This document shows, piece by piece, positions 37,396 to 45,826 of a stretch of 64,000 bases of DNA; position 1 is the first letter of the stretch; each line of letters opens with the position of its first letter. The notes under the pieces were generated by a model, which saw only the letters and a list, made by a program, of their open reading frames with translations, had not been told where the DNA came from and made no database searches. The translations under genes and the position numbers were made by a program. The stretch is from assembly GCA_018661505.1 (NCBI GenBank), contig JABJIE010000063.1, positions 39,857 to 103,856 on the forward strand. The letters are read 5' to 3'. Source of the DNA: Lentimicrobiaceae bacterium (lineage in GTDB: Bacteria; Bacteroidota; Bacteroidia; Bacteroidales; F082).

Positions 37396-37652
37396 TAACT
37401 ACTTGTATGAACCTGCAAATCAGCATTAATTATTTTTAAAATAAATACGGAATGGGGTAGCTCAAATGACTTTTCAATTTCATTTGTAATTATTTCCATA
37501 ACCATCCGATATTCGCCAAATACTTGTGTACTCATTCCATTAGTATCAACAGAAAGACTCTTATAACTGTTCAAACGATCAATAAAATTTTTGATTGGAG
37601 GTATAAACTCATCCTTCAATGGATAATAACTTATGTCGATGGATATATTCAC
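37395..37652 (-). CDS. YkoF/MTH1187-like small thiamine-binding-type protein
   Basis: 85 residues with a single ferredoxin-like fold of the thiamine-binding (DUF77/YkoF) superfamily: MNISIDISYYPLKDEFIPPI, then the VDTNGMSTQVFGEY segment typical of the family, and HSVFILKI. In Bacillus, YkoF binds thiamine/HMP and works with a transporter. It is the first gene of the operon with PnuC and the kinase. Assignment rests on fold resemblance; ligand binding is not shown. Confidence 0.7.
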   Translation of the reverse strand: MNISIDISYYPLKDEFIPPIKNFIDRLNSYKSLSVDTNGMSTQVFGEYRMVMEIITNEIEKSFELPHSVFILKIINADLQVHTSS

Positions 37653-37681
37653 TATATTTGATAAAACTTTTAATATAGGTT

Positions 37682-37689
37682 CAAAGGTA
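37682..37689 (-). promoter_or_regulatory. -7 element for the YkoF-like/pnuC operon
   Basis: Read on the minus strand this is TACCTTTG, matching TAnnTTTG, 30 bp before the first gene. The divergent gap is only 81 bp, which leaves no room for a full TPP riboswitch, and I see no conserved thi-box sequence in it. Confidence 0.5.
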
Positions 37690-37733
37690 CATTATTTTGA
37701 GCTTTAATAATTAACAAAACAATTCATAAAATT

Positions 37734-38138
37734 ATGACTAAACAATTTCTTATTACTACCGGTTTAATGGGTGCTTTAAGCGTAATTATGGGAGTAGTTG
37801 GCGCTCATATTTTGGAAGGCAATATTTCTGTAAACCACATGGGTTTGTTTAATACTGCAAATCAATTTGTAATGTTTCATGCACTTGCTCTATTGGCTCT
37901 CACATTCATGAATAGATATGTGAAAAGATCATATACCACAACAATCTATTATCTTTTTGTAATCGGTATTGCTTTATTTTCTGGCACATTATATATAAGT
38001 TCATTAAAGGAACTAACGGGTTTTGGACCTAGTATATTGAGTAAACTGGTGCCAGTAGGCGGATTATTATTAATAGCAGGTTGGATAGCAATTGTTATGT
38101 CAGGAGTAAACTATAATCATAAAAAACGCCGCAGCTAA
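37734..38138 (+). CDS. DUF423 family membrane protein
   Basis: 134 residues with four membrane helices. The family signature is visible: GALSVIMGVVGAHILEG near the start, then NTANQFVMFHALALLAL and the LFSGTLYISSL segment. Members such as E. coli YgdD are inner-membrane proteins of unknown function. It diverges from the vitamin operon and converges on the LolA-like gene 5 bp away. Confidence 0.9.
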   Translation: MTKQFLITTGLMGALSVIMGVVGAHILEGNISVNHMGLFNTANQFVMFHALALLALTFMNRYVKRSYTTTIYYLFVIGIALFSGTLYISSLKELTGFGPSILSKLVPVGGLLLIAGWIAIVMSGVNYNHKKRRS

Positions 38139-38143
38139 TCCTT

Positions 38144-38779
38144 TTAGCGCATATCTATAACCTCCACATCTGGGTGTTTTGAGTAGTCAAAAGTGAAAGT
38201 ATCTTCAGGTAAGTCAAGATTTGGCGTTAAATCTACAATATGGTAAGTAAACACATTGCCATTGGCATCATAAACTGAGAAATTTTCAAGGCTGAGTTTA
38301 TTGGCGTTTACGATAACACTCATTTTTTCAAAATTGTTTCTATCATTTGGCTTTAGCTCTATTTCTTTAAGATTTGAATTCTTATACTTCTTATCATGGT
38401 TAAATTTAGCCTTATAACTCTCATTATATTTAGTAAGTATATCAGTGGGGGAAATACTTTCTTCATTATCTTCCATGTTACTTACCATAACCTCTTCAGA
38501 GTCTTGAAGGTATGTCCATATTGTTGATCCATCGGAAATTATTACTTGCCCCTCCATTTCAATTCTATAGCTATCGCCTTTGACGTAGATTACACCAGAT
38601 TTTTTCTCGTCTATACCCATTTCTACATTAACCATTGTATAAGACAGGTTAGCCTTAAAGTTTTCATATGATGATGTATGGTCTATGACATCTTCAAGCA
38701 ACTTAGAAGCTTGCTTATCACTCTGAGCATAAGTACAAATTGAAATTATCAATATTAGAATTGTGAGCAAATTTTTCAT
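38144..38779 (-). CDS. LolA-like outer-membrane lipoprotein carrier
   Basis: 211 residues from the ATG at 38779, preferred because the promoter-like element upstream would place an ATG at 38794 almost on the transcript start. A signal peptide (ISICTYAQSD) is followed by a LolA-type beta sheet: FKANLSYTMVN, KSGVIYVKGDSYRIEM, IISDGSTIWTYLQDSEEVMV and the hydrophobic strand VFTYHIVDLTPN. It would shuttle lipoproteins through the periplasm, or support a related process. It follows ftsK by 59 bp on the same strand but has its own -7 element. Confidence 0.85.
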   Translation of the reverse strand: MKNLLTILILIISICTYAQSDKQASKLLEDVIDHTSSYENFKANLSYTMVNVEMGIDEKKSGVIYVKGDSYRIEMEGQVIISDGSTIWTYLQDSEEVMVSNMEDNEESISPTDILTKYNESYKAKFNHDKKYKNSNLKEIELKPNDRNNFEKMSVIVNANKLSLENFSVYDANGNVFTYHIVDLTPNLDLPEDTFTFDYSKHPDVEVIDMR

Positions 38780-38802
38780 TTTATTTATTTTCATTTGATT
38801 AC

Positions 38803-38810
38803 AAAATTAA
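38803..38810 (-). promoter_or_regulatory. -7 element for the LolA-like gene
   Basis: Minus-strand TAATTTTG matches TAnnTTTG, 24 bp before the chosen start. No clear -33 box. Confidence 0.45.
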
Positions 38811-38853
38811 ACTTGGGCATGCTAAAAATATTTATGATAAAATAGTGATGTAT

Positions 38854-41364
38854 TTATTCACTGATATCATCCTTAGAATTGAGATCCTTCAAAAATTGTT
38901 CCAATGCCATTTCACTTGCAACTCTAACCTCTCTAGCCTTACTTCCTTCAAAAGGACCAACAATACCAGCAGCTTCAAGCTGATCAATAATTCTACCGGC
39001 TCTATTATAGCCTAGTTTTAATTTTCGTTGCAAAAGGGAAGTAGATCCTTGCTGTGTTTGAACTATTATTAATGCTGCATCTTCAAATAATTCATCACGT
39101 TCCTTAGGATCAAATTCTACTTTTTGTTCAGCCTCTTCATCATTGAATTCTGGTAAGTGCAAAGCGTCTGGATAGGCACGTTGAGATCCAATGAAGGTTG
39201 TTAGCTTATCTACCTCTGGTGTATCAATGAAAGCACATTGCAGTCGTATCACATCACTACCCGTTGAAAACAACATATCGCCACGGCCTACCAACTGATC
39301 AGCACCACTTGTATCCAATATGGTTCTGGAGTCTATCTTAGTTATCACTCTGAATGCAATCCTAGCAGGGAAGTTTGCCTTGATAGTACCAGTAATAATA
39401 TTAACCGACGGCCTTTGGGTTGCTATAATAAGATGAATACCAATGGCACGTGCCAATTGTGCTAATCTTGTCACCGGCGCTTCAACCTCCTTACCTGCTG
39501 TCATAATTAAATCCGCAAACTCATCTATAACAAGAACAAGATAAGGCAGGTATCGATGTCCGTGGAGTGGATTAAGTTTCCTTGCAATAAATTTGGTGTT
39601 ATATTCTTTTATATTTCTTACCTGCGCATCCTTTAACAGTTCGTATCTATTGTCCATCTCAATACTCAAACTATTAAGAGTACGAACTACCTTGCGTGTG
39701 TCAGTAATAATGGCTTCCTCTGAATCAGGTAGTTTTGCGAGATAATGACGTTCAATCCTTGAATATAAGTTTAGTTCGACTTTTTTAGGATCAACAAGAA
39801 TAAACTTTAGCTCAGACGGATGCTTTTTAAACAATAGGGATGCTATGATAGCATTTAGTCCAACAGATTTACCCTGCCCAGTTGCTCCTGCCATAAGAAG
39901 GTGAGGCATCTTTGCAAGATCAGCTACAAAGCTTTCATTGCTAATTGTTTTACCTATTCCAAAAGGCAAATCAAACTTACTATTTCTAAATTTATCTGAT
40001 GCAAGTATGGATTTTATACTTACGATATTAGGGTTTTGATTTGGAACTTCAATTCCCACTGTTCCCTTTCCTGGAATGGGTGCAATTATTCTTATTCCAA
40101 TGGCCGAGAGACTGAGAGCTATATCATCTTCCAGGTTTTTTATTTTAGCTATCCGGATACCTGGTGCTGGCACTACCTCATATAATGTAACCGTGGGGCC
40201 GATGGTAGCTTTTATCTTTGTGATGGTTATCTGGTATTGATTGAGGGTATCAACAATTCTATTTTTATTAATCTCAAGCTCTTCTTTTGTTACCAGTACA
40301 TTATTTTGATCATAGTCTTCCAAAATATCCAATGGTGGAAGTTTATAATCGGCCAAATCCAATGTTGGATCAAATTCCGTATCAATACCTAAATGTTCTC
40401 CTGTATCAGGCATCTTATCGCTTGTTTTCTCAACCTTTATCGGCTCAACCGTCAGTTCCAGGTCATCTCCTTCAATTTCTTCTTCGGCAACTTCCTCCTT
40501 TTCTACAACTTCCTCCAAAACATCTTCCTGTATTGCTGTTTCTTCTTCTACCTTATATGGCTTATCTGTTTTGTTATCAGTTGTATCAGAAGGTAATTCA
40601 GGTTCATCATCAACTGCGAATTCAACCGTATTATAAATTTCTTCCTTTGGTACTATTGAGTTTATTGCTTCGTTTTCACCTTCACTACCATTCTGCACTT
40701 TTTTCTCCTTTCTGGAAAACTGAAATTTAAAGTCAATCATGGAGAAAATAACAGGTATTAGTATTATCAAAAGTATCAGCCCTGCTTTTCCTAAATATGC
40801 AATAGCCCATAAATTCAGTTGGAATCCTGCAAGGCCTCCAAGTATATTTTCAGGATGTAGAGGAAATATCAAAGAAAAGGTTGCGGGCATCCATACAAAT
40901 GATAATATTAGTAGTTCAAACCATCGCCATAAACTAAACATCTTGATTTTCAGAAGTAAATTCAATCCCAATGCAAGCAGAATAACTGGTATAAAAATAC
41001 CTCCAATGCCTATCCCTTTAAGAACTATAAAGTTTGCTAGGTAGGACCCCAACCAACCAGTCCAGTTCATAACCGTCTCAACATGGTCCTTGTAGTCAGC
41101 AACACCTGAAGCAACTTTACCAGAGTCTATATCAACAGCAAACCAGTTGATTACAAATGTAGTTATGGCTATAAACAAATAAATACCTATCACAAGAAAT
41201 GCGAACCCAATACTTCTTAGAAACCTCGGATCTGACAAAAAGTTTGACTTATTAGCCGAGGATGTTTTTTTCTTTCTCGATTTTCTTTTAATGGCTTTAC
41301 CGGACTTCACTTTGTCCTCATCCTGCGTTTTTATTGCTTTTAGTTTATTAGATTTTTGAGTCAT
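38854..41364 (-). CDS. ftsK: DNA translocase FtsK/SpoIIIE
   Basis: 836 residues from the ATG at 41364, chosen because a -7 element lies just upstream and an earlier ATG at 41397 would precede the transcript. Four membrane helices (about 45-220) anchor it at the division septum. An acidic linker (about 225-345) is followed by the FtsK motor with Walker A GATGQGKSVGLN and Walker B LVLVIDEFADLI, and by the DNA-reading gamma winged helix at the end (STSLLQRKLKLGYNRAGRIIDQLE). It pumps chromosomal DNA and activates dimer resolution during division. Confidence 0.97.
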   Translation of the reverse strand: MTQKSNKLKAIKTQDEDKVKSGKAIKRKSRKKKTSSANKSNFLSDPRFLRSIGFAFLVIGIYLFIAITTFVINWFAVDIDSGKVASGVADYKDHVETVMNWTGWLGSYLANFIVLKGIGIGGIFIPVILLALGLNLLLKIKMFSLWRWFELLILSFVWMPATFSLIFPLHPENILGGLAGFQLNLWAIAYLGKAGLILLIILIPVIFSMIDFKFQFSRKEKKVQNGSEGENEAINSIVPKEEIYNTVEFAVDDEPELPSDTTDNKTDKPYKVEEETAIQEDVLEEVVEKEEVAEEEIEGDDLELTVEPIKVEKTSDKMPDTGEHLGIDTEFDPTLDLADYKLPPLDILEDYDQNNVLVTKEELEINKNRIVDTLNQYQITITKIKATIGPTVTLYEVVPAPGIRIAKIKNLEDDIALSLSAIGIRIIAPIPGKGTVGIEVPNQNPNIVSIKSILASDKFRNSKFDLPFGIGKTISNESFVADLAKMPHLLMAGATGQGKSVGLNAIIASLLFKKHPSELKFILVDPKKVELNLYSRIERHYLAKLPDSEEAIITDTRKVVRTLNSLSIEMDNRYELLKDAQVRNIKEYNTKFIARKLNPLHGHRYLPYLVLVIDEFADLIMTAGKEVEAPVTRLAQLARAIGIHLIIATQRPSVNIITGTIKANFPARIAFRVITKIDSRTILDTSGADQLVGRGDMLFSTGSDVIRLQCAFIDTPEVDKLTTFIGSQRAYPDALHLPEFNDEEAEQKVEFDPKERDELFEDAALIIVQTQQGSTSLLQRKLKLGYNRAGRIIDQLEAAGIVGPFEGSKAREVRVASEMALEQFLKDLNSKDDISE

Positions 41365-41385
41365 TAAGGGAAAATTAAATTCACA

Positions 41386-41393
41386 CAAATGTA
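41386..41393 (-). promoter_or_regulatory. -7 element for ftsK
   Basis: Minus-strand TACATTTG matches TAnnTTTG, 21 bp before the ATG at 41364; it decides the start of ftsK. Confidence 0.5.
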
Positions 41394-41476
41394 ACAATTT
41401 AGCTGATATCTATTATGAGAACCCGCGATATACTATGTTATTAGGTATTTTAAATCTTAGATTGCATTTTTTTGCA

Positions 41477-41818
41477 CTATTCAACAACTATAGACTTTAT
41501 TTTCAATTCCTTACCTCTTATTATTTCATGAAAAAACCCATTACATTTGGGGCATGCATCGGTTATATGAAAAATTTCAAAGTTATGGCTACAATCAATA
41601 CATTTGGCTGTAGCCTGAACTTTATTTACAATAATTTTAGTTTTATCTAGAATTGTATTTTTGATTGCCATTTCCATGGCAGTATCGAGAGCATAAAATT
41701 CAATCCCTGACATTGTTCCAATGTCAAGTGTTAAGTTGGTAATAGTATTAGCATCTACTTTCTTAGCCTCAAACTCAACAGCATCAATGATACTAATAGC
41801 AATGGAGAACTCATGCAT
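41477..41818 (-). CDS. hypA: nickel metallochaperone HypA
   Basis: 113 residues, normal length. The N-terminal MHE motif (His2) binds nickel, and two CxxC pairs, C73/C76 (CIDC) and C89/C92 (CPKC), form the zinc site. HypA delivers nickel with HypB to the hydrogenase large subunit. It is the only hyp gene outside the main cluster, about 18 kb from hypB, between ftsK and an aminotransferase gene that ends 20 bp before it. It is probably transcribed with the aminotransferase. Confidence 0.95.
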   Translation of the reverse strand: MHEFSIAISIIDAVEFEAKKVDANTITNLTLDIGTMSGIEFYALDTAMEMAIKNTILDKTKIIVNKVQATAKCIDCSHNFEIFHITDACPKCNGFFHEIIRGKELKIKSIVVE

Positions 41819-41838
41819 AAATAATGTAGTATAAATGT

Positions 41839-43038
41839 TTAATTTGTTCTACCGGGGTATACCTTAAGTCCTTCTTCAAGAATTTTGATTGACTTATTAA
41901 GGTCTGGGACATTGAGCACATAACTTATCCTAACTTCATCCTTACCTTTTCCAGGGCTGGAATAAAAGCCAGAGGCAGGTGCCAACATAATTGTTTGATT
42001 TTCGTAGTTAAAATCCTCAAGTAACCATCTGCAAAATTTATCTGAATCATCGATGGGTAGTTTTGCAACAACATAAAATGCTCCTTCTGGATTTGGACAA
42101 AAGGCATCCTTAATGTTATTAATTCCCTCAACAACAGTGTTTCTTCTTGCAACATATTCCGCCATAACTTCAGAAAAGTATTCATCAGGAGTATCTAATG
42201 CGGCCTCAGCTGCAACCTGTCCTAAGGTTGGAGGACTTAATCTAGCCTGAGCGAACTTTAAAGCTGAAGCAATCACATCCTTATTTTTAGAAATAAGCCA
42301 CCCAATTCTTAAACCACAAGCACTATATCTTTTAGATACCGAATCAATTAGTATTACATTATTATCAATACCTGATAAATTCATACATGAAAAATGCTTC
42401 TTACCATCATATGTGAACTCTCTGTAAACCTCATCAGCGATTAGATAAAGGTCATATTTCTTTACTATATCTCTAAGGGTATCAAGCTCTTCCTTTGAAT
42501 ATAAATATCCAGTGGGGTTATTTGGATTACATACCAATATGGCCTTGGTACGCGGTGTTATATTATTTACGAAATCTTCAATGGGTGGAAGTGCAAAACC
42601 TGTCTCTATTGAAGAGAATATTGGAACAATATTAACGCCACCATTTTTTGCAAACCCATTATAATTTGCATAAAAAGGTTCAGGTATGATAACTTCATCA
42701 CCTGGATCCATTATTGATTGAAATGCAAATAATAAAGCTTCAGATGCTCCGGCACCAACGATTATTTCATCTGCAGTTACATTGATATTAACACTTCTGT
42801 AGTATTCTGTAAGTTTTTCCCTAAAGGATGCTATACCTGCTGAATGGCTGTATTCAAATACTTTATCTCCAAAATTATGTATAGCATTTAGTGCAACTTC
42901 TGGTGTTTCTATATCAGGTTGACCAATGTTAAGGTGATGCACATATAAACCCCTCTTCTTTGCACCTTCTGCGAATGGAACTAGTTTACGTATTGGTGAT
43001 TCGGGCATCGACCTACCCTTCTGGGATATCTTTAGCAT
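41839..43038 (-). CDS. class I/II PLP-dependent aminotransferase
   Basis: 399 residues, fold type I. The substrate-side N-terminus MPESPIRKLVPFAEGAKK, the NPNNPTGYLYS motif, the DEVYREF motif and the PLP-lysine segment DSVSKRYSACGLRIGWL are all present, with the phosphate-binding arginine in the last. It resembles aspartate or aromatic aminotransferases of the AspC/PatA-like group; the amino acid used cannot be told. It lies directly upstream of hypA in the same direction. Confidence 0.92.
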   Translation of the reverse strand: MLKISQKGRSMPESPIRKLVPFAEGAKKRGLYVHHLNIGQPDIETPEVALNAIHNFGDKVFEYSHSAGIASFREKLTEYYRSVNINVTADEIIVGAGASEALLFAFQSIMDPGDEVIIPEPFYANYNGFAKNGGVNIVPIFSSIETGFALPPIEDFVNNITPRTKAILVCNPNNPTGYLYSKEELDTLRDIVKKYDLYLIADEVYREFTYDGKKHFSCMNLSGIDNNVILIDSVSKRYSACGLRIGWLISKNKDVIASALKFAQARLSPPTLGQVAAEAALDTPDEYFSEVMAEYVARRNTVVEGINNIKDAFCPNPEGAFYVVAKLPIDDSDKFCRWLLEDFNYENQTIMLAPASGFYSSPGKGKDEVRISYVLNVPDLNKSIKILEEGLKVYPGRTN

Positions 43039-43128
43039 GACAATGTAATTAATTGGTTAAATCAAAAACAGGCCATAAACCAATAATTTTTGATTATGAC
43101 CTGTGTAAGTTACAAATTTTTTATGCTT

Positions 43129-43587
43129 TTAATTATTTATGGGAGTAGCGCCAGACGAATTATTCTTTGTTGGTAGTGCTTCATCAGGTTTTTTTTCAAC
43201 CTTTCCCTTTATTCTTAGTAAAATTGTTGGTTTACTTTTACAATTTGAGTAAACTGTTACAGTTTTATTAAAAGGACCTGCCTTACGAGTACTGTAAGTA
43301 ACTTTAATTTCACTAGATTCACCTGGTAGTATCGGCTCTTTTGGCCATTGTGGAACTGTACAGCCACATGATGAACGAGGTTTAGATAAAATTAATGGTT
43401 CATTACCCGTATTGGTAAATTCAAAATTGTATGTACCATCCCCATTAATCTCAATTGTACCATAGTCATGTGTAGTTTTTTTAAATGATATCTCTGGTCC
43501 ATTTGCGTTCTTCTGTGTCTGAGCATTAACTGCAAATCCAGAAATCAGAATAGCGAGTATTATTACAATGTATTTCATTTTTTTCAT
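43129..43587 (-). CDS. exported DUF1573 domain protein
   Basis: 152 residues. A signal peptide (AVNAQTQKN) precedes a single DUF1573 immunoglobulin-like domain, with the hallmark strings HDYGTIEINGDGTYNFEFTN, PLILSKPRSSCGCTVPQWP and GESSEIKVTYST. The conserved SSCGCTVP cysteines may form a disulphide or bind metal. The remaining tail is rich in Lys, Pro and Asn. The function of this widespread Bacteroidota family is unknown. Shorter relative of the two-domain protein at 31756. Confidence 0.88.
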   Translation of the reverse strand: MKKMKYIVIILAILISGFAVNAQTQKNANGPEISFKKTTHDYGTIEINGDGTYNFEFTNTGNEPLILSKPRSSCGCTVPQWPKEPILPGESSEIKVTYSTRKAGPFNKTVTVYSNCKSKPTILLRIKGKVEKKPDEALPTKNNSSGATPINN

Positions 43588-43604
43588 GTTTTATAAATAC
43601 CAAA

Positions 43605-43612
43605 CAAAAATA
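43605..43612 (-). promoter_or_regulatory. -7 element for the DUF1573 gene
   Basis: Minus-strand TATTTTTG matches TAnnTTTG, 18 bp before the start codon. No -33 box is clear. Confidence 0.4.
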
Positions 43613-43735
43613 TAAAAATTATATATGCAAGTAGCAATTTTTAAGCATTCTTAAGACCAGCAGGTTGATATATCCTTTCATAAATAATATTTTAATAAAG
43701 TTGATTTAAGTTATATACGATACCAGCCCTTATTT

Positions 43736-44542
43736 TTATAGCTCCTTACCACATTGTTTGCAGTATTTAGCATGTTCATCATGCTCACTGCAGTTGCATC
43801 CTATGCATGTGGCATCAGATTTTCTATTTAATTCTCCTTTAATTATTTCTCCTCCTATTATGCTTGTTGGCACAGCAATTATTGCAAAGCCTACAATCAT
43901 TAGCATTGATGCTATGGTTTGACCTAGAGCAGTTTGTGGAACAATATCCCCATAACCAACAGTAGTTATGGTAACAATAGCCCAATAAATAGATTTAGGG
44001 ATACTTGTAAAACCCATTTCCGGCCCTTCTATCAAATACATTAGCGATCCAGTTATTACTACTATAATGATTATCGCTTCCAAAAAAACTATTATGGTTC
44101 TGCGACTACTTTTAATTGCTTCGGCCAAAACATTTGATGCTCTGACATATCGAACAAGTTTTAGTATCCTAAAAATCCTCATCAACCTTAGCATTCTTAT
44201 AACTATCAAAAAATGAGTCCCTGCTATTACCAAACTTATATAAGTTGGCAATATGGATAGTAAATCAATAATGCCATAAAAACTAAATATGTAGCGTGTT
44301 GGTTTTATTGATGAAAATATCCGAAGGGCATATTCAATTGTGAATATTATTGTAATTATCCATTCCAGATAAAGAAATAGGTCACCATACTTGTTATGAA
44401 CATTCTCAACACTGTCTATCATAACAATAACAACTGAGAATGATATTACGATTAATAACACTATATCAAATAGTTTACCCAATGGCGTATTTGATTCAAA
44501 TATCACTGAATGAAGGGAACTCTTTATTGATTTCTTTGTCAT
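43736..44542 (-). CDS. voltage-gated potassium channel with C-terminal zinc ribbon
   Basis: 268 residues. Six membrane helices (about 20-225) include an S4 with regularly spaced arginines (RMLRLMRIFRILKLVRYVR) and a pore loop with the selectivity filter TTVGYGD. This is the Kv/ion_trans layout. After S6 the chain ends in a short cysteine-rich domain (about 243-265, CIGCNC ... HAKYCKQCGKEL) that looks like a zinc ribbon. Prokaryotic Kv channels seldom carry this, so metal or redox sensing is possible but unproven. Confidence 0.92.
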   Translation of the reverse strand: MTKKSIKSSLHSVIFESNTPLGKLFDIVLLIVISFSVVIVMIDSVENVHNKYGDLFLYLEWIITIIFTIEYALRIFSSIKPTRYIFSFYGIIDLLSILPTYISLVIAGTHFLIVIRMLRLMRIFRILKLVRYVRASNVLAEAIKSSRRTIIVFLEAIIIIVVITGSLMYLIEGPEMGFTSIPKSIYWAIVTITTVGYGDIVPQTALGQTIASMLMIVGFAIIAVPTSIIGGEIIKGELNRKSDATCIGCNCSEHDEHAKYCKQCGKEL

Positions 44543-44575
44543 GTCAAATTTGATTAATCAACTAAATTATTAAAA

Positions 44576-45340
44576 TTATGATATCCCCTCGAAAACACCC
44601 ATTCCAAATAATGCAAAGTCATATTTTACTGGATCATTGGGATCAAATTTCCGAAGTTGAGATGTGAGTACATCAACTGACTTCCAGTCGTTTTGCTTTC
44701 TATCTAACATACCCAACCTACGTGCAACATTACCTGAATGAACATCCAAAGGACACATTAGAGCAGACATTGGAATATTTTTCCATAATCCAAAATCTAC
44801 ACCACATTTGTCATCTCTTACCATCCATCTAAGAAACATATTTATTCTTTTAGCAGCAGAGCCGGAAGTTGGATTTGCAATATGTTTTTCAGAACGTTTT
44901 AGATGAGCTGTTTCCATTAATGAGCCACGCATTCCTGATATTGCATCTTTTATGTTTCCATGGTATTTGAAGTTATCTGTTATTATTGTTTCAAGCCCTC
45001 CTTTATTTCTGTACACATCCATAAGCGAGGTCATAATGAAAAGACAATCATCGGAATTGAATGTACGATATACAAATTTCTCAAATCGTTTCATATCTGT
45101 ATCAGAGGCATTCATAATAAAGTCGTATGGTTTACCATCCATCAATTCCATCCACAGATTTGCTTTTGATATTATTGCGCTTCTCCTACCCCATGCTATT
45201 ACTGCTGTCAAAAAACCACTTATTTCTATATCTTCCTTCAGAGTATATTGATGGGGAATACTAATCGGGTCGCTTTCAATGAAGCTTGGTTTGTTATATA
45301 AATTAACCTTACTATCTAATAAGTCGATTATGCCTTCCAC
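44576..45340 (-). CDS. TIGR02757 family protein
   Basis: 254 residues, matching the Bacteroidota-rich TIGR02757/DUF2400 family over its length: HQYTLKEDIEISGFLTAVIAWGRRSAI near the start, RRWMVRDDKCGVDFGLW-like central block (here FLRWMVRDDKCGVDFGLW) and the late PLDVHSGNVARRLGML and KYDFALFGMGVFE. The helical pattern with PLDVHSG resembles HhH-GPD DNA glycosylases, so a role in DNA repair is a guess. It has a strong promoter overlapping that of the divergent haem protein gene. Confidence 0.88.
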   Translation of the reverse strand: MEGIIDLLDSKVNLYNKPSFIESDPISIPHQYTLKEDIEISGFLTAVIAWGRRSAIISKANLWMELMDGKPYDFIMNASDTDMKRFEKFVYRTFNSDDCLFIMTSLMDVYRNKGGLETIITDNFKYHGNIKDAISGMRGSLMETAHLKRSEKHIANPTSGSAAKRINMFLRWMVRDDKCGVDFGLWKNIPMSALMCPLDVHSGNVARRLGMLDRKQNDWKSVDVLTSQLRKFDPNDPVKYDFALFGMGVFEGIS

Positions 45341-45356
45341 AAAACATTATTTGTGG
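45337..45356. repeat. operator-like inverted repeat in divergent promoter
   Basis: CCACAAA and TTTGTGG face each other across 6 bp. The repeat covers the TIGR02757 start codon on one side and the -33 box of the haem protein gene on the other. A binding site for a dimeric regulator is possible; no regulator gene is nearby. Confidence 0.4.
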
Positions 45357-45381
45357 CAAATTTAAATAAGTATTAACTTTG
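45350..45381 (+). promoter_or_regulatory. promoter of the small haem protein genes
   Basis: TTTG (45350-45353), a 20 bp spacer and TAACTTTG (45374-45381) fit the Bacteroidota consensus and lie 16 bp before the start codon. Confidence 0.6.
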
Positions 45382-45386
45382 ACAAA
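45357..45386 (-). promoter_or_regulatory. promoter of the TIGR02757 gene
   Basis: On the minus strand TTTG (45386-45383), an 18 bp spacer and TAAATTTG (45364-45357) match the consensus. It almost completely overlaps the opposite promoter, so only one polymerase can bind at a time. Confidence 0.6.
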
Positions 45387-45397
45387 ACAAAATAATC

Positions 45398-45817
45398 ATG
45401 AAATTACAAATTACAATGAAAAATCTATCGCTTTTATTATCTATTACTCTATCAGTAATCATTCTTATGTCATTCACCAATAAAAACAAAGCTGTAAAAA
45501 CATACGAGCTATCTGAAGTTAATTATACCGTTCCCAATGATGTTCAAGAGATCATAAATAATTCATGCTACGGATGCCACAATAGCGATAGTAAATCAAA
45601 GAAAGGTAAAATGAAGCTTAATTTCGACAAAATGTCTACCATGAAAGTTGGCAAGCGTGTTGGAAAACTAAATAAAATTCATGGTGTGGTTGAAGAAAAT
45701 GATATGCCGCCTAAGAAATTTCTCAAGAAGTATCCAGAAAAAGCCCTTAACGAAGAAGATAGTAAAAAATTAGCCTCTTGGGCAATTGAGATGGCATCGC
45801 AATATATCAACGAATAG
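45398..45817 (+). CDS. small exported c-type haem-binding protein
   Basis: 139 residues. An N-terminal hydrophobic signal (about 7-26) leads to a single haem c motif SCYGCHNS and a later DMPPKKFL whose methionine could be the second axial ligand. It is a periplasmic mono-haem protein related to the haem-binding domain group often seen in Bacteroidota. It may take part in electron transfer; no redox partner is adjacent. An alternative ATG at 45416 would still leave the signal. The next gene is 9 bp away and of the same type. Confidence 0.85.
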   Translation: MKLQITMKNLSLLLSITLSVIILMSFTNKNKAVKTYELSEVNYTVPNDVQEIINNSCYGCHNSDSKSKKGKMKLNFDKMSTMKVGKRVGKLNKIHGVVEENDMPPKKFLKKYPEKALNEEDSKKLASWAIEMASQYINE

Positions 45818-45826
45818 TTATCAAGT

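Noticed and set aside
37653..37733. TPP riboswitch upstream of the YkoF-like/pnuC operon
   Set aside because: The gap is too short and has no conserved thi-box sequence.
40287..40730. 147-residue open frame on the plus strand
   Set aside because: It lies antisense to the acidic linker of ftsK; its Leu/Pro/Gln-rich composition is what the reverse of a Glu/Asp/Thr-rich coding stretch gives. No start signal or family match.
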